Assembly: GCA_035222895.1 (NCBI GenBank) | Contig: JAVYIG010000866.1 | Coordinates: forward strand, 124,001-188,000 | From: Strongylocentrotus droebachiensis | Lineage: Eukaryota > Echinodermata > Echinoidea > Camarodonta > Strongylocentrotidae | Reading direction: 5' to 3' | DNA length: 64,000 nucleotides | In this document: positions 1-12,500 of the stretch, in pieces | Numbering within the stretch: position 1 is the stretch's first letter | Layout of the letters: each line of letters starts with the position of its first letter | The notes under the pieces: model-generated | Told to the model about the DNA's origin: nothing | Seen by the model: only the letters and a program-made list of their open reading frames with translations | The model's database searches: none | Made by a program: the position numbers and the translations under genes

Positions 1-2117
1 ATATCTCTAATTTTTCTCTTTTCAGCGCCCCACCCTTGAAGGCAGCTTCCTCTTGATCGGGACAGTGACTAACGCAATTTTCAAATCACCGACCCCTCAG
101 AAAACCCGAGGAGACACAGTCAAGATTTTTTTCTTCAGTTACCACTTTCTGTGAAGGGGGGAGCGAACTCATCTACCTTCAATATGTGGATGACCTGTCA
201 ATTATTGTTGAATGTAGGAACTGTAACCAACCATCTGAATTACAAAAGTCTATGGACTATCTTCTAACCTGGTGTGATCATAATCATAATAGATCAGTGA
301 ACCCCCCCCCCCCCCCCCAAAAAAAAAAAAAAAAAAAAAAAAAATGTGCTCAAATGAATGTTTGTTTCCTATATACGGTGATTACGGTCTCCCCAAATCG
401 ATCCTGCAATTTCTACCGGAAAATGAACTGGCTACTGTCAAAGCCACCAAAATATTAGGAGTCATTATTCAGAATGACTTAAAATGGGATCAAAACATAA
501 ATAATATCACTAGAGAGCAAACTGCAAAATTCTTATGCTTAGACTACTGAAACGTCATGGTCTACCCTATGATGACTTGTTGACCATAATACATGTGCTA
601 CATAAGGCCTGTCATTGAAAATGTGGCCCCTGGCGGTATGGAATGGAGGCCTCACCAAAAACCAAATCACCAGGTTAGAAAGAGTCCAAAAGAGAGTTTT
701 GAGAGTGATTATCGGTGCACGTCTCTAAACTTATGACACTGTCCTAGATGAATTGAAAATCGAATCTCTCTCTGATAGAAGAAAGAGTTTGTGCTTGTCG
801 TTCTTCCAAAGAACCTAATCTACACTGATCAATTTAAACAGTATTTCCCTCCGGAAAATAATTCAAGAACACTAAGACGCAAACCCCAAATCCCTGAACT
901 TATAGATGTAAAACTAAACGAATGCAAAATAGTCAAATTCCGTATCTCATCCGTGCACTTAACCAAAGTAAACGATGAATGATCCTCTTTTTCTTGTACC
1001 CTTCAGGCTCGGCAATTTCATCACCTTTTTGTTTTGTTTTGCTTTGTTGTTCTTTGACACCCCTCCTTTTCTTCTTCTTCTTCTTCCTCTTCTATACTTC
1101 TTTTTCTTTTCCTTCCCTTTTTTCTCCTTTTATTTCTTCTTTTCTTTATTTCTAGACTTATCGTCTTCTTCTCCTTTTTTCTTTCTTTCTTCTTTCCCTT
1201 CTCCTTCATTCTTTGATTTGATTGACTTGCCTTTGCCTGTGTATACATTCATACCAATTTTTTGTATTGTATTTGTTTCATGATTTTTAAAGTATTTCTT
1301 TAAAACTCCATTTTACCCTAGTTTTACCATATTGAATTGAACTTAATTGAATGTAACTGAATCTGTCATGTGACAATAGTTTATCATCCCTCTTCACCAC
1401 CATCTCTTGTCTACTTCAGGCATGTTTGTATATTTCCACTTTGTTTTGTTCTTTTAATCTTTTAACTCTTTTATCTTTATCTTCTCTTTCTTATACTTCT
1501 TTTTCCTCTTTTTTTCCTCTTTCCATTTCTTCTTCTTCTTCTTCTTCTTCTTCTTCTTCTTCTTCTTCTTCTTCTTCATCATCATCGTCTTCTTCTTCTT
1601 TTCCCTTCTTTTCCCTTCTTTTCCGTATCCTCCTATATCATAATTTTCCATTGTCGCTTTCTACTATACTGTTTCCTATACCTTCCCCCCTCTCAGCCTT
1701 TACTCTTCCTCTTTAAATCTCTTCCACTCTTAATTTCAATTAATTTTAATCAAGTTATTGTATTTGCAAACGTTACTCCTCACCTTTCAGTTTTACTCTC
1801 GATTTTTTTTCCCACCATAATACTATATCTTGCTCCATTTACGCTTATTATTGCTTACTTCCGTTCCTCTTCTTTCACATGATTTGAGTAAAACTATATG
1901 TTACTTTATGCTATATTTAATTCAGATTTCTTTCTAATTTATGTTTCAATATGTTGCAATAGCCTATATTCTCGTATTTATACTGATTTATTTTACAAAT
2001 TCAATATCATGTTATGTTATAATGTGTTATTAATTTTGTTTGTAAACTTTTGTAATTCGGCTAAACGCCGCGTTGAATTTTTATTTGAAATAAACCATTT
2101 TAAATGAATGAATATCT
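1..2117 (+). mobile_element. LINE (non-LTR retrotransposon) 3' fragment, CR1/Jockey-like
   Basis: A reverse-transcriptase catalytic block LQYVDDLSIIVE lies at 177-212. It is followed in shifted frames by KILGVIIQNDLKWDQ (near 450-500), ITRLERVQKRVLRVIIG (near 665-715) and a C-terminal IESLSDRRKS to ...VKFRISSVHLTK end (about 760-982). Several frame changes and a C18-A26 homopolymer at 301-344 break it. After the TGA at 980-982 comes a pyrimidine-rich 3' UTR (1021-1720) with a (TCT)n tract at 1529-1580, an AATAAA near 2090 and a short ATGA tail at 2104-2115, as expected at a LINE 3' end. The 5' part is off the window. Confidence 0.8.
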
Positions 2118-2780
2118 AAAACTTTGAATTATACTTTGCAGAAACTGATGATACAAGTGTTTTCTTGTCTTATCATGAAATCATTAACATGCAGTGAACA
2201 GAAAGTAAATTCGGAACTGCCAAAGTTGACTTTCTCGTGCATGGTTTAGAAGTAATGTGCTCTCTCTCAATGTGCTTAAAACAAATTTTAGAGGTAGAAA
2301 ATTTAATGACAACCTTGCTCTAAATATTAAACTAGATGATATTTCTATAAAGAGAAAGACATTTGTGTACAAAGTTCATTGGCCTATATCAAAGAAACAT
2401 TTGACTGGAGCGACCATGTAAAACACATTGTTACACCAATATCCAGAAATATTGGCGTACTGGATAGAATAAAATGTTTTGTTTCTGATATAATATTACT
2501 TATGCTATAATTTATAATAGTCTAATTTTACCACATATCTCCTATTGTAATATTTTGTGGGCAATATTCAAGTGTGTGACAAATAATATTCTTCTGCAGC
2601 AAAAGAAAGCCGTAAGCATACCCGAGCTGATTAACATGACTTTATACCCCACTATTTGTTAAAGGCTGAAATGCATAAAAAGTTCATGATATTTGGCCTC
2701 CAAGTTGCAATATTTATGTTCCGTTTCAATATAAAATCGTTACCTATTTATTATCTTCAGCCCGCACAAAGAAAACGAAA
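2118..2780 (+). mobile_element. Second, more decayed LINE reverse-transcriptase fragment
   Basis: The + strand reads DDTSVFLSYHEI (about 2140-2180), the degraded equivalent of the FADDTSVF catalytic motif. It continues with LSLNVLKTNFRGRKFN, then NSLILPHISYCNILWA and LQQKKAVSIPEL, and ends with FGLQVAIFMFRFNIKSLP near 2695-2745. The order matches the palm-thumb region of Jockey/CR1-group RTs. Stops and frame changes are frequent. It starts exactly where the tail of the first LINE ends. Confidence 0.7.
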
Positions 2781-2784
2781 GACT

Positions 2785-3230
2785 AGATGCATGGCTGATC
2801 GTCAACGAAACGGAGTTAAGAGTTTGTCAACTCTGTTTGTTGCTACGGCAGGCAGCCAGTGAAAACGAATTCGTTTGATCAAATTATGGAAATGCAAGCA
2901 TTAGGCCTACTTTAAACAAAAAGAACATTGTTATTCCTGGCTCATTTTTCCTGATTAAGGTGTCGTAATTATGAAAGGGCAGAAAATGAACTTTCTAGAA
3001 ATGTGATTTTCTCTTTGAAATTCAGAAACTGCCCGCCAAGTGACTTTTGGTACCCTCTCTTCAAATTGTTTGTAATCACTCATGCGTGAAATATGCATCA
3101 TATGAGTTGCATTAAATTAAAGAGGAGGATCTACGCTTTACAAATATTTGTCATTTATTAATTAGATTGTGATTAAGGTATGATTAAACATTGATAATTC
3201 TCGGTTTCGTTTTTTCTGGGACGCACTGTA
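2785..3230 (+). mobile_element. Long-TIR TA-flanked miniature transposon, right half (copy 1)
   Basis: This stretch is the reverse-orientation match of the interior and one arm of the 605-bp element at 13131-13735. It ends in the shared terminus CTGGGACGCACTGTA. Shared interior words include TGCATGGCTGATC and CTACGGCAGGCAGCCAGTG. The other arm is missing, apparently where it meets the LINE fragment. TACAGTGCGTCC ends and TA flanks suggest a Tc1/mariner-type origin. It stops 100 bp before the gene's ATG. Confidence 0.8.
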
Positions 3231-3329
3231 TTGCGGGAATTTCATCTCAAGCTGGCGCACTTCCATTTCTCTCAATGTTGACTTTGTGTTCAAATTCGAC
3301 GTTCGATTAGATATTACATCATTATAGAA
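3231..3329 (+). promoter_or_regulatory. Probable 5' UTR / proximal promoter of the NT5DC2/3-like gene
   Basis: Only 99 bp separate the miniature transposon end from the ATG. I see no TATA box. The stretch is unique in the window, so either the transcript starts here, starts inside the transposon, or has an upstream non-coding exon outside what I can recognise. Confidence 0.35.
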
Positions 3330-3519
3330 ATGGCGTCTGCTGCACTGCGTTCAGGGCTGAAAACTATCTCCAAATCTCCCGTATTTCGGCGATGTTATTC
3401 TAAAGCAGTTTTGTATGATCATGTAATTGATCGTCGGATTAGCAGTCCGGCAAAGATTCTTTCAGATAGTGACATGTGGGATGAGTATAATTCCCTTAAA
3501 AGTTACTGCGAAGGGTTTG
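3330..3519 (+). CDS. NT5DC2/3: NT5DC2/3-like exon 1 (start codon, targeting peptide)
   Basis: Encodes residues 1-63 plus one base of codon 64. It holds the basic N-terminus and the [16 protein letters not shown] stretch, which resembles the equivalent region of vertebrate NT5DC3. The donor GTAAGT follows directly. The open frame runs on past the donor to 3581, but the spliced join to exon 2 restores the family sequence. Confidence 0.9.
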
Positions 3520-6500
3520 GTAAGTACACGACGGGTAAAATGATCGTGTGCCAAGCCATGCCATGCCATGGGTGCATGTAATTCTTATGCGCTGAACAAA
3601 TACGTTATTCCCTGGCAAGGCAAGGGACCCTCTCGTCAAGCGATCACGGCCCTGGGCCTATCCGCCGTCGATCGTCGCGCTGGGGCCTGCTCCTCTATCC
3701 TGAACCGGGCCTAGGCTACATGTAGCTAAGGTTTTGGCCTGCTTCTTACTCTAGACTGATATTCTGCCTCTTCTTGTTTCTTTGCCCTGCTTCAGTAGAA
3801 CTTGAAGCTTAGTTAAATTAGACCTCTTGCCAATTCTTCAACTATAAATAGAATCTAGTATGAAACCCATTTATAATTATTAGACTAGAAGCTTAGCTAT
3901 TTGTCCCTCTTAACTGTTGCATCCCGTCTCAAGTATGGTTCAAACTTAATAATCAATAAATATGCAGTAATAATATAGAATCTAGATCTATGCATGATTA
4001 TGAATATGACATTATGAGGCCAAGCCCAAGACAGTCAAAAGTGTAATGTTGCAAAATGCATTGTTATTGTCAACTGAATTCTTCATTTGTTTGGATGATG
4101 GGTAATTGTGTTTAAAATATGTTGTGGTGGTCGTGCACGTTACTATTACTTATCAGTATCACATTGTAATTTTTCTTCCCATTTGAATTCTTCAGCTGCA
4201 AATCACTGATACAAAGTCAATCCAATGGGAGCAACTTTCTTTAGAGTACCTCACCACAAAATTGACCAAACGTTTGTAGAGTACCACGCGCTTCACCAAT
4301 CAAGCTAAATCTCAAGACTTAAAGAAATCGTTTAACAATGTTAAAACTGAGATGCACAGCCCTACGTGTTATGTGTCTGTAATATGGTGTTATAATGAAG
4401 CCCTACAAAATTGCGCTTCAAAATTATTAAGAAGTGCCTCAAAAAAGTAAAAACCTTTGAGTGACCGGTTTTACCATACTCATTTTCGCCAATAGTGTTA
4501 TGAAAACCGTTTGGCAAACACAAAATTTGATTTTGATTTGCAATCATAAATATCTTGATAATCAGACGGGCGATCGGCTTGTAAAAGTCATGGGGTTCCT
4601 GACTGACCTAAAGGTTTAATTATCATTGCAGCATAAGCTAAATCAAGGATTTTTTAAAAGGATCTAAGACAAACTTTTTAAGTAACACTAAACCTAATCC
4701 TCACCCTAACCCTAACTCTTACCCTAGGTATTCAACGTCTACATGTATGTACATTAACCCTATTGGTGGGGTATTCTAAAGTTAAGCCATCCAATGATCA
4801 TATTTGCCACCAATGAAGTTACTCATGTAGCTTAGATGATATTTTTTTGACATTCTAATTTTTCTTCCCCATTCTAATTCTTCAGCTGCTAATCATGGAT
4901 ACAAGGTTGACCCAATGACTGTATTTGCCAACAATGAAGTTAGCTTGGACGATATCGAGGTGTATGGATTTGACTACGACTACACGCTGGCCTGCTACAA
5001 TGATGCATTACATCATCTCATCTATAAGCAGGCTCTCGATAACCTCATTCTCAAGAAAAGGGTATGTGATGATTGATGTCTGAGAATTGCTTTACCTGAC
5101 TGCTAAGAAAGCATGTATGTGCTTGTAAGTAATTACCGTAAGCAACTAGGGGACCGATAGCTAGTCCTCTCCAAGAGACTTGGTAATGAGGGTTAACCCC
5201 TTACCAAAGGGCAGTAGCGTGTTGACTTGGCTTCTAACCTGGGACCTCCTGGTTATGCGACCACTGCTCGTCCACTAAGCCATCGTGCGTGTGCCTCCTA
5301 CATAGACAGTATAGAATGGCAAAAGTCTGAAATAAATCAGACCAATAATAAGAGAGTAATGAATATTCGAAATATGAGATCATTTGATATATTATGGGAT
5401 TCTCAAATTAGCAATTCGGTCAATGGATTGTGACGTAGTTGAGGACAATTCTCCCATTTGTTTTGTACAAAATTATCTTTCTTCTTAGTGCCTTTTCCCT
5501 TGGGGCACTACTCAAAATATATGATGGATAGCCATATTCTTGTAGAGTAAGACCGCCAAACTTTGGACGTTGCCAAGCTTCGGACAAAAATTACTTCAAC
5601 GGTTCGAACGCAAAATATGAGCCTAGCTCAGGCGGGTAACTTGCATGCATTTGATACTACTACTAACCTACATCGTTAGTACAGAAAGTTAGGGCAGGTT
5701 GCTGTCTGCAAAACTCACAAAAAACATCGAATTCAGAGACAGATTTCAGGTTACCTAGATTTTTACAGTCCCTTAACAGGGGAGTTAAGGTGTAGAGCCT
5801 CCAATATATCGATTACAAACAAATCCTTGGCATATTTCAGGTGGTTTCTGCCAAAATTATGGGAGCTTATGAGATACTTTTTCACTCTATCGCGAAAATT
5901 TTCTAATGGCGGCCGTTACCACGGACCTAGGGGTTCTATACAGGTTCCCCTACCGGAAGATGGCGCTCTTCCAAGCTTCGGACAGGCAACATTGAGTGTC
6001 ATTTTGACTACGAAAAAATAGCGCTTTCGTAAGATTTTAGCACCAAAATATTGTGTGAGTGTTGTGAAAAACACCTTTCTGATAGTTCTACCTAAAATAA
6101 ATCTACCCAAAACGAGAAAATAATACTTTTTTCATGAAATCAATGCAGTCAAACTTACCCCCGTCGTACGATTTTTTGATCCGGTTTCCAAACCTCCAAT
6201 GAATGCGCACTTTAGCGCGCGCTATATGTGCGCTACACATGAACGTCCGAAGCTTGGCATGAAAAAAGGTTTGGCGGGTAAGTAAATAATTCTAGTATTC
6301 CATTTCCTTTACTAATTTTGTTTTCATGACATACATAAACAGTATTTGCACAATAATAGTATATTTGATCTTTCAATAATTAAAAAAAGAATTTAATGTT
6401 TTCCCCCGTTTTGTCTTAAATGTCCGAAGTTTGGCGGTCTTACTCTAGATCCTCTACAAAGAACGGATCCATCTGAGCCATACATTTAGAAAAGTTGACA

Positions 6501-9500
6501 TTTAAGTCATGTTGTGTGTTGGAACAAATGGGAAAGTAGTTTGTCTTTAATGATTCAGCCAATCTCAAGTGGCCAGACATGTACGTATAGTACTTACAAA
6601 TTACAAAACATTGTAACTTTCTCATTTGCTTGTCCACATTCATTCAACTTTCATCATTCTGCTTCTGTGATTTTCTCTGCTGTCTTTTAGAGTACATGTA
6701 CATGTAGTTGAATATTAAGGTTGGATTTTCCTATAAACAATGATTAATATCCAGAGTCCTATAGATATTGTACATCCATACCGAGTATCCCTAGACTGTA
6801 CATAGTCATACACAGCTGTATACAATATCTCATTTCATTTTTTTGTTTACACTGCTTGGAGCATCCTCATGTATCCATTCATTGAGGATAACGTATAGGT
6901 CCCATTACAGATGGATTAAATCACATTAACCTTCCAGGTCTGTTCACATATGATGAACCACTGCATCAAAGTAAGATCTACTTTACATAATTAAATGAAT
7001 ACCAAGTGGGGTTGGAATAAAGTATAAGGCCCCTATTAAGCATACTCACTGTGGGTCACATCTTACAAACAACAAAAACGGTAATGATTGTGATATTTTT
7101 TGTTAAAGTTACCATACAGCTGCCCTACTATTTGCAGAATAACAATACATTCTGACATATACACAGCATAGTAGAGTGTACCTTTCATTTAAATGATAAT
7201 AATGGTTTATTTCTTCAAAAATATATGCATTGCAGGCCAGGGGCTGAATTGTACCATAGTGTTTACATGATGTTAAACCCTAAATTGAATCATGACAATA
7301 CAAGTTTAACATTCTTTATGCGATTGTAAATTATTATAAATGAGTATGATACACACAATTGAATCTGCCATTAAATGAGCAGTACGTTTTAAATGTATAG
7401 ATGAGGGTTCAAAAGAGTATAGGTAGTGCAATAATAATAATAATAATAATATTGGATATTTATATAGCGCACATATCCACTCTGCTAGGCTACCGATTTC
7501 GGTGCTCACAGCATTCAAGGAATTCCTTCCTACCGGTACCCATTTCACACCTGGGTGGAGAGTGGCAAATGTAGATTAATGTCTTGCCAAAGATCATTAG
7601 TGCTGCGGCGAGACTCGAACCGCAAACCCTGTGATCTACAGTCCGACGACTTATCCACTAGACCACAACACCTCTACATAAATAATGTAAAGGATGACTA
7701 CGTAAGGAAGTATGAGGCATAAAATATTGTTATTCTAATCAGTACATAACTGTGGGGTGCATTACGCTGCTGTTTTGAGGTGGTTTACAGTGTAGCGTGT
7801 GAACAGGGTTTTATTGAAGCTTGAGTTGTCACAGCCTCTGCCACAGGCCATCCAAGATTGTAAAATCAATAATGCAGATCTGTACGTGTGTGTGTGTGTG
7901 CACTAGATGCAGGGGAAGATGATACCCATGGGACTTTGTGTTAATCCTCATAGGTTGTGAGAGTCTGCAAATGTTACAGTGCAACTGTGCATTTAATTTA
8001 CCCAGGTAGCAATCTTGAACTAGAGCAGGAAAAGAGATCATTGCGCATGAAATTAATCGCACTTTGTGAATTAATCTTGGTCCCATTTTCTATGGATGCA
8101 ATGATGTTACACCAAGGTTTTTGTTGATAATTAGGGTTGAGGCTTCTCTACATCTTCATGGTAGGGGGGGGGGGGGGGGAGGGGGAGGGAAAGGTAATTA
8201 ATGATGACAATTTGCTGCATACGACATACATCTAATTATGTTATCATCTGAAATTATTGAGGAGGGTACACTACCCCCCCCCCCCCCAACACAAATTCTG
8301 CTATTCTTCTGTATTTAAATATCCAGGCTTGTCCCATATAAAAAATGTGATTTATTCAGATTGTAGACTTGTGAAAGTGTATACTAATAAAAGGTACAAT
8401 AATAATTCATATCAAATGCAGATAATGCAGAAAAATCTCATTGTACTGTACATTAACATTTACAGGATGCCAGAACTTGATTGCATTAAATATTTGAATG
8501 CAGAAATAAGCTGATGTATAGTTAGTTAAAAGTAAAAAAATTAAACTAAGAATACTGTAACGAACCAGTTCGCCACAATTTAAGTTATCTTGCAGAAAAC
8601 GTAGAGGTCGCAGTAAGCTTTTGGGCGTAAGGGCTCAGAGCGCGATTACGGACGCACCATGCGTAAAGCAGCTCTCAGAGCGTCTCAAAAGCTATAAATA
8701 GCGGAATTCGCGGAGAATTCGTTACTTCGACGCTGGCTCTCGTCTTGGTCAGATAGCGAACCCTACGCTTTGCTCCAGCTGAGCTCAAGTAAGGAAAAGG
8801 ACTGGAGGCGAGAAATAGAGTTCCTACAGAAGGCAATCCCTGCCTTTACTACTTGTTGAGATTAATCCAGGTAATTGGTGTCGGTGTTAACTATGATAAC
8901 GTGTTGGAGAAGTTGACTTATGTTTGTATTAATAAAGTATACAGTTAAACAATCCATCGTTTCATAACGTGTAATTAGTTGAGTCTCCATAGACTGATGT
9001 AATATAATCCTCTCATAGAGAATACACGTCCAGCTATCCAAAACACCTCTCATCTCCACACTCATATACTTTGGGAAAACGGAGCCACGTCCGGGCCTCT
9101 AAACTACAAGCCAAATAGAAACCGCTCGCATTATTCAGGATGGCAAATTCTTCGTCAGATGACGGTGATAGAGGCAAGGGACAGGCCAGCCCTCCAGCAT
9201 CCAGGACCAGTTCTAAGATGGAGGGCCGTAACAATACACACATTTGTCATCCTGCATGCTTTCCAAAAATTGACACTAAAGCTTAATAAGTTATTGCTAT
9301 GTTTGGTAGAGTGGATGTAATATGATATCTCATAATAAAATAGCATCGTTATTTATCATTTTCCTAAAATATTCTTTTCTTTTCAGTTTCCTCCTGGAAT
9401 CCAAGATATGCCTTACAACCCAGACTATCCTATTCGAGGACTTCATTTTGATACTACGAAGGTACAGTGTACATACCTTTTTGTTGTTGTAATTTTTAAT

Positions 9501-12500
9501 TTTGACAAATTAATTTTAGGTTATTAGACAGCACAGAATATATCAATTATTAAAGATATTAAAAATTAAAACACTTCAATCATCACAGCACTGTCAAATC
9601 TTATTTCAAATAGCTTTGCACATTGATTTGTACATCATATGTAGATGGATGCTCATGAGGTGTTATAGATATACCACAGAATGATACATACCTGTACATT
9701 ATTAAAGATATTACAAATAAAAACGCTTTAATCGTCACAGCACTGTCAAGTATTATTTCAGATAGCTTAGCACATAGATTTTCACATCGTATGAAGATGG
9801 TTACTCATCATGTGTTTTTCCATTGTTAAGTACCTGATATCAATTTTTATGTCATCTCCATGCAAAAAGAAACAGTTTGTTTACTTTGATAGGAGAGATG
9901 CTATGTGCTATACAGACTTTGTTTGACTGAAGTAAATGTATACCACCAATTTATCCTCATCTTGTGTTTTTGGTCATGTCAATGACCATGAAAGGTGTGT
10001 ATGGGTAGGTGCAGAGTCTTTGACTTTATATGAAGAGATCAAGTAATATCCTTAAGAATGTTAAAGTAGCTTATAAATACTTAAAGGCCAATTCAACCCT
10101 TGTACTAAATTCGTTTTTATGAAAGCAGGAAAAAAAAAGATAAAAAGAATGGCGGAAGTTTGAAATACATCAGACCAATAATAAGTGAATTATGAATGAG
10201 ATCATTAAATCTATGGGAATGTCAAATTGGCAACTTGGTCAGTGGATTATGACATCGTCAAGGACAGCTCTCCCACTTGCGGAGTACAACAATATCACTA
10301 ATATATTTGTATCATATACATGTTTCATAGAGTATTTACAATTCCAAATCTCAAGATATCGGCTGTGTAAATTTTATCACTTTCCTAATTTAAGACTACA
10401 TGCATGTAATGTAACAGAATTGTCAAATTGAATCTGAAAGTTTGAAGTCAGGCAAAGAAGTTTGATTTTTTTTTAAAGCATTGTATCCCGTGTAACTTAC
10501 TGATTGATTCCATTTCAAATTGAATCTACATCTACAATTGAGACTTTTAAGCCATCAAAGCCATCAAAATATGATGAAAGATGCATATTTTAAGACACAT
10601 TCAATCAAAAATACACAACTATTTTAAATACTGGTACAAAGCAGTCTTTTCAGCGTAACTAAGATTTTTTTTTAAGGGTGCAGATATTTTGGTATCAGAG
10701 AAGAGCAAGTAGAATTGAGTGAAGTAAACAATTTATTTATTTTGTTTTCTCTAATTCTCTAATATTTACAGGGTGTTCTATTGAAAGTGGATGCTTTCCA
10801 TCACATACAACTTGGTACAGTGAGAAGGTGTGTACCCTTTTCCCTCTTTATATTTGTATGATTCCTGGATTCATTCATTCATTCAAGTATTCTGTGAGAA
10901 ATAAGAGTTATTTTCATCATTCATGAGTTACAATTTATGCTTAATCCATTTTATATATTAATTGTCAGTTTTCTGACACTTTACATTTTTGTATACAATT
11001 GTTTTCATGATACAAAAAAATTAATCAAATAATTTGGGAAGGGGCATTTGTTTCTTTGGAATCATAAATACTTGTACATTTTATATCTGCTGCTAGATCT
11101 GATATGAAAATGACTTTTTACACAAGGCCAAGGTGTGTCCCATACATTACCAAGTGTTATTTGTGAACATAACTTTACATGAAAGTATCTTTTTCTGTTT
11201 TGATGTTTGTCTGATTCAAGCTCTAGTAGGGTTATCAGCTGGACACAGTCATCCGATAATGCAATTTTAGATGTACATGTATATTGGACAAAATAGCTTT
11301 GACTTAGCCATTTACAGTATATTTTTAAATCTTAACAAATAATGGTTGTCCAGGGCTGTCGTTTAAAGCCGGTAACTGGTAAAACTTGCCGCCTATTCAC
11401 TCGTTTCTTACCGGCTATAATTCCTATAATAAACCTTGCAAAAATCACAGAAAGTAGATCTAAATCAATGCTAATCCAAAATTTCCTTAATTTCGTCCAA
11501 GATATAATTAGTGCCGCACATACACGGCCGCAGTCGACGAAATCCCTTACGATCACGAACGCGACGTCGTCCGTACTTACCTAGACCTATCTATCTAACG
11601 TTACATCGCAGTTCTCCCCCCACAGCGCGGCGGCCAAGCCCGCCCGTCCCTACCCCATTGCGATCCCGATGTGCACGCGAGAAGCGATGCACTGCACAAA
11701 ATATATACACACTGATCATAACAAAACTGAAGCTAGCTCGCTGTAACCAGCCTACACGTGCGTGCAATGTCTAGAGACAACGTACTTTAGATTCTGAGAT
11801 GCGCAAATCGGCAACAGAGTTTTGAACTCGGCTGAGTTTAGGCCGGCCACGGCCGTCCCCGGCGGACCCCCGCAGCTAGCTCGCATGATATATGCAGGCT
11901 CGCGCTCCGCGAATATTCAAAACTAACTTCCGATCGCAATCGATCTCGAAGTTGAATAAACAAATATACAGTGTCTTCACTTTGTCAGGAAAAACAGTGA
12001 TATAACATTATAAAATGAACAGGAACTGAAGTAAATTCTTAAATGTATTCAATAATTTCATGTCAAAAAAAAATAATTAAATGAGAATTCATATGGGGAG
12101 CCAAATAAAAGTCACAAGTAAAAAAAAAATCAAAATCTAGCCTCTGCTGCCCATTATTTAAATACTGTACATGTATTCAACAAATCATGATGTAGAAAGA
12201 TTGAGTATGGTGCATCATTTCAGTTTAATTAAAAATTACAAAGTAATGGTACAAAGTGATAAATAATTATCAACTTAATAACTTTTCTTATGAGTTATGA
12301 TTGTTCATGTAATATTAAACATGAACAATATGTGTGTTTATTACAATATATGTGTAATACAAGGTAGGAAAATAACTACAAATTTTCTTCTTAGGTATGC
12401 ACCAGATTGCACGATTTCAAGTGGAAAATCCCAAAAGGTCCCTACCGTGAGAGGGGGGAATCCCCCCTCCCGCACCCTCCCCCCCTCGGTCGCTTCGCTC

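Larger units (their letters stand above)
3520..4885 (+). other. Intron 1: exon-2 relics and a degenerate CCTAA stretch
   Basis: Apart from the two exon-2 relics it holds a degenerate CCTAA/CCCTAA run at about 4685-4730, common as interstitial sequence in marine invertebrates. No other gene or element was recognised. Confidence 0.6.

Noticed and set aside
975-1716. Phe/Ser/Leu-rich frames and their minus-strand Lys/Glu partners
   Set aside because: They lie over the pyrimidine-rich 3' UTR of the LINE.
4685-4730. Telomere sequence
   Set aside because: CCTAA words are irregular and internal to an intron; similar patches lie at 17715, 19930 and 53035.
11332-11774. Three overlapping open frames in intron 4
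   Set aside because: They overlap each other on both strands within the CpG-dense patch, and none shows a known domain.
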